64,000 bases of DNA from an uncultured Saprospiraceae bacterium (GTDB taxonomy: Bacteria; Bacteroidota; Bacteroidia; Chitinophagales; Saprospiraceae), in contig CALEYL010000053.1 of assembly GCA_937926205.1 (NCBI GenBank), positions 62,001 through 126,000 on the forward strand, written 5' to 3'. Below, piece after piece: positions 16,979-24,101 of this stretch. Under the pieces are notes generated by a model. It was not told the origin of the DNA. It saw only the letters and a program-made list of their open reading frames with translations, and did not search any database. Position numbers and translations under genes: made by a program. The stretch's first letter is position 1. Each line of letters opens with the position of its first letter.

Positions 16979-18340
16979 ATGGAGTTTAAGAGTATCAACC
17001 CCTATAATGGTCGAGAAATCGGGCGTTATATGGAGCATAGTGCGTCGGAAGTGTCGAATATTTTACAACATGCGCAGGATGCTTTTGGCTCGTGGCGCAA
17101 TACGTCTTTGGCAGAACGTGCTCAATTGATGGTGAAAGCCGGTCAGGTACTTCGCGACAATGCAGAGGAATATGCCCGCATGATCACCCTGGAAATGGGG
17201 AAACCCATCAGCGAATCCAGGGGTGAAATCAATAAATGTGCCTGGGTCTGTGATTATTATGCAGAACACGCGGCTACATTCCTTGCCGATGAAGTGATTT
17301 TGACCGACGCGCATAAAAGTTTTGTCCGGCACGATCCTATTGGTTGTATCCTGGCCATCATGCCCTGGAATTTTCCTTTCTGGCAGGTTTTTCGTTTTGC
17401 GGCGCCAACCCTGATGGCCGGGAATACCGGTATTTTGAAGCACGCCCCCAATGTCTTTGGCTGTGCCAAGCAGATTGAAGGCGTTTTTTTGAGGGCCGGA
17501 TTTCCCGCAGGTGTGTTTCAAAACCTGATCATCCACCACGACAAAACAGAAAGCGTCATTGCTCACAACGCGATAAAGGCCGTAACCCTTACCGGCAGTG
17601 AAGCCGCAGGGGCAGCAGTAGCCCAAATTGCAGGAAAGTACATCAAAAAAACTGTTCTGGAACTGGGGGGCAGCAATGCCTTTATTGTTTGGGAAGATGC
17701 CAATATTGACCAGACTGTCCAAACGGCGCTCACAGCCAGGATGCTCAATTGCGGACAAAGTTGCATTGCCGCCAAGCGCTTCATTTTACTGGAAGGCATT
17801 TACGAGCAATTTGTGGCCAAATTTACAGAGGCGGTTCGCCAGCTTCGCTCGGGAGAACCCTTGCGCGACGACACTCAAATTGGTCCGCTGGCCCGCAAAG
17901 ACCTGGCCGATCAGCTTCAACGACAAATAGTGGCATCTGTCATGCAAGGCGCAACCTTGCTGCATGGCGGCCAACAAAAGGGCTGCTACCACGAGCCTAC
18001 CATACTTGGAAATGTCCAGCCCGGGATGCCTGCTTTTGATGAAGAAACTTTTGGCCCTTTAGCGGTTATGATCAAGGCCAAAGACGAGGAAGAAGCTTTC
18101 AAGCTGTCAGAGCAATCTGCATTCGGACTGGGCGTCAGCGTCTGTACTACCGATATCAAAAGAGCCCTCAGCTATGCCGGTCGCGTGAGCGACGGCGCCT
18201 ATTTCGTCAACGAACTCGTCAAATCAGATCCACGCCTGCCCTTCGGCGGAGAAAAACGCTCCGGCTTCGGTCGCGAACTTTCCAAAGACGGCATGATGGA
18301 GTTTGTGAATCGGAAAACGGTTTATGTGAAGTTGGGGTAG
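16979..18340 (+). CDS. NAD(P)-dependent succinate-semialdehyde-type dehydrogenase
   Basis: A 453-residue aldehyde dehydrogenase that oxidises an aldehyde to its acid, most likely succinate semialdehyde to succinate. Catalytic residues are in place: Asn131 in PWNFPFWQ, Glu228 in LELGGSNAF and Cys262 in NCGQSCIAAKRF. TLEMGKPISESRGEI is typical of the SSADH branch. Length matches the short SSADH class (about 450-460). It is the last operon gene, 5 bases after the ATP-grasp gene, and pairs functionally with the first gene (GABA transaminase). It may also oxidise an aminoaldehyde earlier in the same route. Confidence 0.9.
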   Translation: MEFKSINPYNGREIGRYMEHSASEVSNILQHAQDAFGSWRNTSLAERAQLMVKAGQVLRDNAEEYARMITLEMGKPISESRGEINKCAWVCDYYAEHAATFLADEVILTDAHKSFVRHDPIGCILAIMPWNFPFWQVFRFAAPTLMAGNTGILKHAPNVFGCAKQIEGVFLRAGFPAGVFQNLIIHHDKTESVIAHNAIKAVTLTGSEAAGAAVAQIAGKYIKKTVLELGGSNAFIVWEDANIDQTVQTALTARMLNCGQSCIAAKRFILLEGIYEQFVAKFTEAVRQLRSGEPLRDDTQIGPLARKDLADQLQRQIVASVMQGATLLHGGQQKGCYHEPTILGNVQPGMPAFDEETFGPLAVMIKAKDEEEAFKLSEQSAFGLGVSVCTTDIKRALSYAGRVSDGAYFVNELVKSDPRLPFGGEKRSGFGRELSKDGMMEFVNRKTVYVKLG

Positions 18341-18412
18341 CGATTTTGTAGCTTTTTTGAGGGGCGGGGGCTGTTTCGGGTCGGAGGCTACTCACGAGCA
18401 CAAGAGGGACTT

Positions 18413-18655
18413 TTAATCCTCTTTATTACCCCGTGGATTTTGTCCGTATTGATCTCTGTATTTACGAATGTGTTCACGCTCAATGCGTTTGGCTTCCTTT
18501 TTTCCGGGAATGTCGATCAGGAGTACTCTGGCGAAAAATCGAAGCCATTTAACGCCAAGGTTTAGGAAGTCAACTTGTAACCTCATGCGCCTGGAATAGC
18601 CATCCTTATCAATAGGGTCATGGCTGATGCCGTATTTGAACAAGCCATCGGTCTA
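18413..18655 (-). pseudogene. C-terminal remnant resembling a GIY-YIG/URI-fold toxin tip
   Basis: An open frame of 80 codons bounded upstream by a TAG at 18653-18655, with only a TTG (18641-18643) as possible start. The product LFKYGIS, LQVDFLNLG, KEAKRIEREHIRKYRDQYGQ, NPRGN looks like the C-terminal nuclease tip found on polymorphic (RHS-type) toxins and begins in the middle of that domain's first strand. It lies 69 bases below a DUF4240 gene, which could be an immunity-type neighbour. I read it as an orphan toxin tip left after recombination. The family is inferred by eye; it could instead be a small free-standing protein. Confidence 0.5.
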
Positions 18656-18724
18656 CCGAGTCTCTTATCTCGTATAAATGGTGAGGTTTGTTGTTTTTAT
18701 TCGAATTGCCGTGTTCCGACATAT

Positions 18725-19300
18725 CTAAACCGGTTTTTCCCAACCTTTTTTATTGCTATAAGTCTCATAATTGTATGCGGAAGCAGCAATAAACCTTTTA
18801 CCTGTTTTGCGATTGTAGGCGTTGAATGCAATATATAATAAAGGTTCAAAAGTTAAGTCTTTGGGCATTTGAGTTGGATCGTTCAGTACTTTATAGTAGA
18901 AGTCTGGCCCATTTGCTACAACGGCACATCGGGTGTATAAAAAATCATCAACAGACAAATATCCTTCTGCTTCCGGATCATCCAACAAAAATTGGGCATG
19001 GGCGCGTGTATCTAACTGCCACAATTTTTCTGCTAAAATATCCGAAAAACGATAGATATGAGCAAGCGGTTGATTGGCTAAGAAAGCAATTACCGGTTCA
19101 ACAACCATATCATCATCTCCTTCATTCGACCAATCAAGCAGCTTGATCGTATCCCAGAAATGGTCTTCGCTAAACGATGAAGCACTATCGGGTTGCTCTT
19201 GTACCCTTATTTCAAGGGCAGCATGGGCAAAGTCCCGCTTCAGGTCCTCGACAAATTTAGCATCGAGATCATCAATATTGACCGATACAATGGTAGCCAT
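18725..19300 (-). CDS. DUF4240-like protein
   Basis: A 191-residue protein read from ATG 19300 (MATIVSVNIDD); an in-frame extension to 19456 is unlikely because the promoter at 19340-19370 lies inside it. DUF4240 hallmarks include FWDTIKLLDWSN, PVIAFLANQPLAHIYRFSDI, LWQLDTRAHAQ and VVANGPDFYYKVLNDP. The biochemical role of the family is unknown; members often sit beside toxin genes, as here. Acidic and soluble. Probably a stand-alone transcript with an about 35-base leader. Confidence 0.72.
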   Translation of the reverse strand: MATIVSVNIDDLDAKFVEDLKRDFAHAALEIRVQEQPDSASSFSEDHFWDTIKLLDWSNEGDDDMVVEPVIAFLANQPLAHIYRFSDILAEKLWQLDTRAHAQFLLDDPEAEGYLSVDDFLYTRCAVVANGPDFYYKVLNDPTQMPKDLTFEPLLYIAFNAYNRKTGKRFIAASAYNYETYSNKKGWEKPV

Positions 19301-19339
19301 CAGAATACTTTGCTTTAATTTACGGAATCCAGAATACCA

Positions 19340-19370
19340 CAAAGATACCAAAATGCGATCTTTGAAGCAA
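19340..19370 (-). promoter_or_regulatory. Bacteroidota promoter of the DUF4240 gene
   Basis: On the minus strand, TTG (19370-19368), a 20-base spacer and TATCTTTG (19347-19340). This is an exact -33/-7 pair, predicting a start of transcription near 19335 and supporting ATG 19300 as the start codon. Confidence 0.7.
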
Positions 19371-19382
19371 ATCTTTTGATCC

Positions 19383-19427
19383 TTGGAGCAATCAAAGGCA
19401 GGTAGGAGAAGACTGCGGACGAGCGGG
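19383..19427. repeat. 45-bp direct repeat, copy 1
   Basis: Matches 20281-20325 at 40 of 45 positions by eye, including the identical block TCAAAGGCAGGTAGG. This copy ends exactly at the stop codon of the DUF5990 gene (19428). The two copies are 898 bases apart and bracket that gene plus the hairpin element. Confidence 0.7.
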
Positions 19428-19868
19428 TTATAAATGTTTAAGCTCCCACCCTGCAAATGGCTTTACGGTTGCACAATTTGGACCTCCATCTTTACCAGTT
19501 CCGGGAACACTTGTCTGTAGCATTGAATTGCCAGATAATGAATCAATGTCTTCCCAGGTAATTCCACTTAAGGGAACCTTAAGCCGTCTCGACCAAATTG
19601 TATTAGATTGACCAGCATATGTACCAATGTCGATATACACAAACTTACTGTCTGCGGGGCCTTGAACGAAACCGCCCGAAAATTTGGGATATTTTTCTTT
19701 TGATCTGTCACCTTTTACTTTAACAGAAAACCTGAAAGATAAATCGTTGGAAACAGGAATTTGCTTTTGAACTGTCTCATAATTCTTACCAGACCCCTTT
19801 TGCAAGCCAAAGACTACTTTTGGCGTGGGTTTGATAAGAATAATTTGAAGTGTTATTTCTGATTCCAT
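19428..19868 (-). CDS. DUF5990-like protein
   Basis: A 146-residue protein matching DUF5990 by its opening TLQIILIKPTPKVVFGLQKG, the centre GGFVQGPADSKFVYIDIGTY and WSRRLKVPLSGITWEDID. Function unknown; the predicted fold is mostly beta and there is no signal peptide. The gene is bracketed by direct repeats (19383-19427, 20281-20325), so it looks like an acquired cassette. Its stop codon touches the first repeat. A near-match -7 box TAACTTTA lies just upstream (19884-19877). Confidence 0.75.
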   Translation of the reverse strand: MESEITLQIILIKPTPKVVFGLQKGSGKNYETVQKQIPVSNDLSFRFSVKVKGDRSKEKYPKFSGGFVQGPADSKFVYIDIGTYAGQSNTIWSRRLKVPLSGITWEDIDSLSGNSMLQTSVPGTGKDGGPNCATVKPFAGWELKHL

Positions 19869-20044
19869 TTTTTCAATAAAGTTAGCAATGGTTAATCGTC
19901 TCCTGGTACTTCACTTAGAGCTTTTTCGGGAATTCCTCAATTGGCTACGCCGAACTTACGTTTGGATTTGTCGAATCTTCGATTTGCTTGGGAGTGGCGT
20001 CCAACACAGATTTCCCGCACCCCAGAACATCCATCCCACCCCAA

Positions 20045-20087
20045 ATTGCCGTCCGTAGCGCGCGCTTAGCAAGCTAAGAGCGGCAAT
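20045..20087. repeat. nested GC-rich hairpin element
   Basis: Outer arms ATTGCCG (20045-20051) / CGGCAAT (20081-20087) enclose inner arms CTTAGC (20065-20070) / GCTAAG (20073-20078) with an AA loop and a GCGCGC flank. It is strikingly richer in G and C than its surroundings and lies between cassette-like genes. It may be a member of a dispersed structured repeat or a recombination site. Confidence 0.5.
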
Positions 20088-20280
20088 CCGCTTACAGGCG
20101 AAGTTAGGGGTTTCCGGCAAATTAGCCACTGCCTTTACCTTTTTTAGGCGAATACAAGGAAGATTGCCGGTCAGTGCTTTTTTTAGGCCGCAGCACAGCA
20201 GCATATGAAATAACGAAAGGAAGGAATGGGATGCGTTTCGCTTTGCAAAAGCTCACGAGCACAGCTTTTTTTCATAGTCA

Positions 20281-20325
20281 TTGGAGAAGTCAAAGGCAGG
20301 TAGGGGAAGACTGCAGAGGAGCGGG
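20281..20325. repeat. 45-bp direct repeat, copy 2
   Basis: Second copy of the repeat at 19383-19427 (40 of 45 identical by eye). It runs directly into the displaced gabT-tail copy that starts at 20325. Confidence 0.7.
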
Positions 20326-20366
20326 GATGAAATTAAAAAAGAAACACAACACAAGAAATGAAACCA
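20325..20366 (+). pseudogene. displaced copy of the gabT 3' end / nitrilase start
   Basis: Forty of 42 bases equal 11318-11359, the junction where gabT ends and the nitrilase gene begins. In the gabT frame it reads DEIKKETQHKK then stop, against DEIKKETQNKQ in the intact gene, with the overlapping ATGAAACCA start preserved. Both sequences diverge abruptly on either side. This is a remnant of a duplicated or rearranged copy of the operon start, in the same orientation, 9007 bases downstream. Confidence 0.75.
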
Positions 20367-20423
20367 GTAGCAGATCCGGCAAAAGCCAATCTGACATCAC
20401 AATCACTTGCTATATTGCATGAT

Positions 20424-21119
20424 TCATTTTACAAATAATTCTGTTGTAATTGATTTTCCAAAAATCAACTCGACAACTATGCTATCATCAAACAGAGAAA
20501 TTGACTTTACAGTCTCAAGTGGATACCCACGTGTGATATCAATAAATGTCTTTTTATTTGTATCCCTGTGGATTGTATTAAAAGTTAAATAGTATTTGCC
20601 GTCAACATGAGGGTTTTCCATATCGAAAACATAGTCAATGTTTTCTCCTGGCTCCAGTGATTGATAATTAATATTTTTTTCAGTGTAGGATAATTTCACA
20701 TTTAAAGAGTCAACTGTAGTATCTGTTTTATTCAATACCTGAAAGGTAGTTTTTGGACTATATTTATAGGCCATGGTATCTTCTTCAATTCTCCAGGGCT
20801 CTTTTAAGGAAAAATATATGCCATTTTTTCTCGCTATCAAAGTATCTTTCATATAAGAATTCCCAAACTTAATTTTATCTCTTAGGATGATTAGTGAATC
20901 TTGTAAGTCGTATTTTCCATATGAAACACTGCCTTCCATAATGCTGAAATTCATCGCCTTAAAAGTTCCGTTTTCTCTAAATTCTATGTTTACGCCTTCT
21001 TCCCAGTAATATTCAGTTGAGAACAGGATGGGCGACGGAAGACTCCATTTATTGTAGATATAAAACCCTAAACAGAGTAAACCAATCATCAGAGACATCA
21101 CTCTTATTAATGGAATCAT
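20424..21119 (-). CDS. membrane-anchored protein of unknown function
   Basis: A 231-residue protein with one N-terminal hydrophobic anchor (MSLMIGLLCLGFYIYNKW) and a beta-rich exported remainder (VNIEFRENGTFKAMNF, YGKYDLQDSLIILRD). I recognise no family. The gene is visibly AT-richer than the operon upstream and its codon choice differs, consistent with acquisition. It stands between the mosaic region and a DUF1801 gene, all on the minus strand. Confidence 0.6.
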   Translation of the reverse strand: MIPLIRVMSLMIGLLCLGFYIYNKWSLPSPILFSTEYYWEEGVNIEFRENGTFKAMNFSIMEGSVSYGKYDLQDSLIILRDKIKFGNSYMKDTLIARKNGIYFSLKEPWRIEEDTMAYKYSPKTTFQVLNKTDTTVDSLNVKLSYTEKNINYQSLEPGENIDYVFDMENPHVDGKYYLTFNTIHRDTNKKTFIDITRGYPLETVKSISLFDDSIVVELIFGKSITTELFVK

Positions 21120-21192
21120 TTTATTTTTTTTAATAAATTTTCAAAATTCGGGTTGGTCAACGGAAGTTTGCACGGTTGTTATTGCATGAACC

Positions 21193-21615
21193 CTAAACTG
21201 CCTCAAACCCATATCTTATTGCCGACTCAAGAACATCTATATTTAGATCTTTCAGCGTTTTGAACTTAATGCAATATCCGCTCACACTCGCTTTGCCGAG
21301 TTTTCCCCCATACGTCTGGGCTAAATATTGCTTATCTTCAATACCAAGGAGGTAAACTGAGATTCCGGTTTTGTTTGCACTGATGCCAATTTGGTAAAAT
21401 TCTCTGGTTTTTCCATCAGCATATTTTATGGTGTGGAATCCATAACCTATATTAGGATTAGAAACCGTTTTATTTTCACTGTTTTTACCATCCAGAAACC
21501 ATAATTTACATGCCGGCATTATTTGCAGAATAAGGCGGTGCAACGCTTCCATCTCGCTGCGTTTTGGTTCAGGCTGACCATTGATATATGCTGTGATTTG
21601 TTCTTGCACGTTCAT
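21193..21615 (-). CDS. DUF1801-family protein
   Basis: A 140-residue YdhG/DUF1801-type protein. Typical parts are ITAYINGQPEPKRSEMEALH at the start, FYQIGISANKTGISVYLLG in the middle and CIKFKTLKDLNIDVLESAI at the end. The family has an alpha/beta fold and no proven activity. Cytoplasmic. It is 35 bases below the lipoprotein gene at 21651. A second, only distantly similar DUF1801 gene is at 38218-38679. Confidence 0.75.
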   Translation of the reverse strand: MNVQEQITAYINGQPEPKRSEMEALHRLILQIMPACKLWFLDGKNSENKTVSNPNIGYGFHTIKYADGKTREFYQIGISANKTGISVYLLGIEDKQYLAQTYGGKLGKASVSGYCIKFKTLKDLNIDVLESAIRYGFEAV

Positions 21616-21650
21616 ATAACATAGAAATTATTTGTCGAAACAAAGCAGCA

Positions 21651-22259
21651 TCATTCCACCCCCAGATCACATTCAATTTTTGTGATCATCCATTTTCCGT
21701 TTTCTTTTTTCAATTCAAATTTCTGTTCCCTCGGACCACCGCCTTCGCTGCCGGACATCGTCGCTTCAACGTTGTCTGTGCCAAGGCCTTCAGCGCTTAC
21801 TGGCGCTTTGGTCCAAAATTCTATATCCCAATCCTGAGCACAGAAGTATCGGTCAGCATCGAGGCAGGAGGGCACGTCTTCTTTGTCTTCGTTCTGCCAA
21901 AGTTTTTCACATTTCTTCAAAATCACCTTTTCGTTTTCGATGAAGTCATCGCTGATAAAACCACCGGCTTTGAGGTTCGCAAAATATTGATCCAGTCTGG
22001 CCTGATCCAGGGTCAGGTGCTTGCCTTTGTCGCTGGTAAAAATAATGTTTCGGGTTTCATCTCTTTGAAAGGCATCGTACCAGGCATAAAAACCATGTAG
22101 AACACCGCTGATCGCTATGAGATCGGCGTCGTTCTGCAGCAGGTTGTCTAACTCTTTTCGTTCATCGGTATCCGTCGTGGAAGGCGATGTTTTTTTTGGC
22201 GCTTCCTGGCAGGAAAAAAGGAAGCCGAAAAACACACAAAAAAACAGGAGGTTTTTCAT
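21651..22259 (-). CDS. lipoprotein, unknown function
   Basis: Read from ATG 22259 (MKNLLFFCVFFGFLFSC), which gives a clean lipoprotein leader with lipobox LFSC; the frame opens nine codons earlier. The mature about 185 residues contain a helical part and a C-terminal segment (EQKFELKKENGKWMITKIEC) like that of DUF3828 or NTF2-like domains. Ser/Thr-rich linker after the lipidated Cys. No catalytic motif. It lies between the VOC gene (43 bases away) and the DUF1801 gene. Confidence 0.65.
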   Translation of the reverse strand: MKNLLFFCVFFGFLFSCQEAPKKTSPSTTDTDERKELDNLLQNDADLIAISGVLHGFYAWYDAFQRDETRNIIFTSDKGKHLTLDQARLDQYFANLKAGGFISDDFIENEKVILKKCEKLWQNEDKEDVPSCLDADRYFCAQDWDIEFWTKAPVSAEGLGTDNVEATMSGSEGGGPREQKFELKKENGKWMITKIECDLGVE

Positions 22260-22302
22260 GATAATGATGGATTTTTTGAAAGCCATTTAGTGCAGCCCTG
22301 AT

Positions 22303-22671
22303 CTAACGATTATTGAATGCTCCAAAGTGCCATAGAATACCAGAAGGGTCATGCAGAAAACATTCCCTTCCCCAATCATAACTACGAATGGGCGTTAATC
22401 GAACCCCCCGGTACTTAGCAGGCAAATTCAAAGCCAAAAGTTCGCTCCAAAACTGATCCACATCTTCCACTTCCATGAAAATCATGGTGTTATCAACCCA
22501 ATCTTTGACGTAGGCATCCTGCAAATAAAAGCCAAGGCCCTGATTGTAAAAATAAGACATTTTAGGATCTAAAACGCTTTCCTGAAAACCCAAATCCCGG
22601 TAAAAATTCCGGGATATTTCAAAGTTTTCTGCTCCTATAAAAGGTCGAATGGAGATGGCTTTGCTTTCCAT
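22303..22671 (-). CDS. VOC-superfamily protein
   Basis: Read from ATG 22671 (MESKAISIRPFIGAENFEIS), 122 residues. NFYRDLGFQESVLDPKMSYF and the ending CFLHDPSGILWHFG are glyoxalase/bleomycin-resistance type modules. No ligand or reaction can be deduced. Its start is 10 bases below the stop of a truncated YdeI-like gene, which suggests the VOC gene was joined in by recombination. Confidence 0.72.
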   Translation of the reverse strand: MESKAISIRPFIGAENFEISRNFYRDLGFQESVLDPKMSYFYNQGLGFYLQDAYVKDWVDNTMIFMEVEDVDQFWSELLALNLPAKYRGVRLTPIRSYDWGRECFLHDPSGILWHFGAFNNR

Positions 22672-22681
22672 AGTTTTTATT

Positions 22682-22897
22682 TTAAACGATTCCGCTCCAG
22701 GAGATGGAGGGTATATTGGATTTTTTTCTATACTGAACAAGCCAAACTGATTGTTTTGACTGATGATTTTCCATTAACCATAACCTCCATTCTTCCCGGC
22801 TTGTCGGGTAAAAAGTTTCTATTTCCTTCTCCATCTCTTCTTCATTATTCTCGTGTAAATATAATCCAGACAAGCATTGTTTCGACATTTTGCACAT
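22682..22897 (-). pseudogene. truncated YdeI/OmpD-associated-type gene
   Basis: Only the N-terminus of a YdeI-like protein remains: ETFYPTSREEWRLWLMENHQ, SVWLVQYRKKSNIPSISWSG, then a stop, where the family normally continues for another 100-140 residues with the FGWID core. The true start is probably ATG 22834 (MEKEIETFYP). The break falls next to the VOC gene start. Unlikely to fold as the family does. Confidence 0.6.
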
Positions 22898-22909
22898 GCT
22901 TTGCGCCTG

Positions 22910-23413
22910 TCAATCATACAGGTAAGGCTCCTCGTTGTATGCCATTTTTCTTATGTTTTCCAGCACCCTTTTCATATATGCCCTCCAAAAAGTTTTCGCA
23001 AACAGCCAATTTACCGGATACAATAGCGGCAGGTTTGCGTGTAGGGAGTAAGTATATTCAACTAATATTTTGTTGTCTTCAATCAGGGTAGTTTTCCATT
23101 CCCCGACAAACCTGTCAAAGCCCAGCATCCAGGACTGGAATTCGTCTACCTGAATTTTCCAGTAATGCAGTTCATCTCTTTCAATCACCCTGTCAACAGA
23201 GACAAAACCGCCTTTTTGCGTCAGCGATTTTGCAGCATAAACTCTTTTGCTGGAACCGGGCTTACCCCAGTTTTCATCATGAGTCGTATGTGTTATTTTG
23301 GGCATAAGGCCATAACCTGTATGAACTTTGGAAACATCACAAAGCATCGGCGTTTTAAATGCCCTTTCAAGGGGGCATTCGAAGATTGTGGAGACAGTTA
23401 CTTTTAAAATCAT
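22910..23413 (-). CDS. SRPBCC-family protein
   Basis: A 167-residue START/Bet v1-like (SRPBCC) protein. The opening VTVSTIFECPLERAFKTPM, the central WGKPGSSKRVYAAKSLTQKG and the late EWKTTLIEDNKILVEYTYS followed by a long C-terminal helix fit the hydrophobic-pocket fold. Such proteins bind or modify lipophilic ligands. No signal peptide. One of a run of small minus-strand genes with short gaps; role unknown. Confidence 0.7.
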   Translation of the reverse strand: MILKVTVSTIFECPLERAFKTPMLCDVSKVHTGYGLMPKITHTTHDENWGKPGSSKRVYAAKSLTQKGGFVSVDRVIERDELHYWKIQVDEFQSWMLGFDRFVGEWKTTLIEDNKILVEYTYSLHANLPLLYPVNWLFAKTFWRAYMKRVLENIRKMAYNEEPYLYD

Positions 23414-23516
23414 TCTGTTTTGAATTATTTGTCAGGCAGAGATGAAAAAATGGATAAGGATGGCTCACGTGCTTCTGTATCCTGAGGGCCTTTTTGCTTA
23501 CATACCGGCCGGTCTG

Positions 23517-24074
23517 TCATTTTTTTATTTCGTACCACAGTTCCACCATTCCGCTTTTGTAGGCGGTAACGTTTTTCAGGTGCAAGGCCTGCTCCTGTCC
23601 CAAATGGTCAAAGAACGGCAGTCCGTCGCCCAAAATAATCGGCAACACGGAAAGCCTTATTTCGTCTGCCAGTTGCAATCGAAGAAATTCGCGGGCAAGA
23701 ATGGCGCCCCCAACAAGCCAGACATTTCTGTAGTTTACTTTCAGTCGTTCCTCCACGAGTTTGTTCAGGTCGCCTGAAAATATTTCAACATTTTGCCTTT
23801 CAACCGGCAATTGTCTGTGGGATAATACAATGGTCGGCGTATCTCCGTAAGCCCAGCCATACGACTTAGAAAGTTCCAAAGTATGTTCATAGGTTCGTGA
23901 TCCCATGACGTAGCACCCTATAGTTTTAAGAAATGCTGCTGCATCTTGCTCTATGATGCCTTTTTCGTAGTGATCGGATGTTTCAAACCAGGAAACGCTG
24001 TTGTCTTTTTTGGCAATAAAGCCGTCCAGGCTTGAAACCATGTGTATGGTCACTTTAAATGGATCCGTTGTCAT
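23517..24074 (-). CDS. dihydrofolate-reductase-family (RibD C-terminal-like) protein
   Basis: A 185-residue NADPH-dependent reductase-like protein. Seen: VTIHMVSSLDGFIAKKDNSV, the YVMGSRTYEHTLE strand, PTIVLSHRQLP, NVWLVGGAILAREFLRLQ and LSVLPIILGDGLPFF. These are shared by the YyaP/YwjB and RibD C-terminal group; true folate reduction is unlikely. It is a small cytoplasmic enzyme with unknown substrate, 27 bases below the EEP gene. Confidence 0.85.
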   Translation of the reverse strand: MTTDPFKVTIHMVSSLDGFIAKKDNSVSWFETSDHYEKGIIEQDAAAFLKTIGCYVMGSRTYEHTLELSKSYGWAYGDTPTIVLSHRQLPVERQNVEIFSGDLNKLVEERLKVNYRNVWLVGGAILAREFLRLQLADEIRLSVLPIILGDGLPFFDHLGQEQALHLKNVTAYKSGMVELWYEIKK

Positions 24075-24101
24075 TTATGAACAGGTTTTGTCAAATCAAT
24101 C

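Larger units (their letters stand above)
19869..20423. other. 555-bp mosaic non-coding region of the islet
   Basis: No convincing gene. It holds a GC-rich hairpin element (20045-20087), the second 45-bp repeat (20281-20325) and a 42-bp copy of the gabT/nitrilase junction (20325-20366). A frame on the minus strand (19956-20204) runs through the hairpin and is not taken as real. CTCACGAGCACA at 20252-20263 also occurs at 18391-18402. Confidence 0.55.

Noticed and set aside
19947..20115. Integron attC site
   Set aside because: GAAC and GTTAG boxes and a fold are present and the neighbours are cassette-like, but the boxes do not fit the RYYYAAC/GTTRRRY pair, the span exceeds typical attC length and similar sites are not seen between the other genes.
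19956..20204. 82-codon minus-strand frame through the hairpin element
   Set aside because: Runs through a structured GC-rich repeat, has no domain and no promoter; treated as a chance frame of a repeat.
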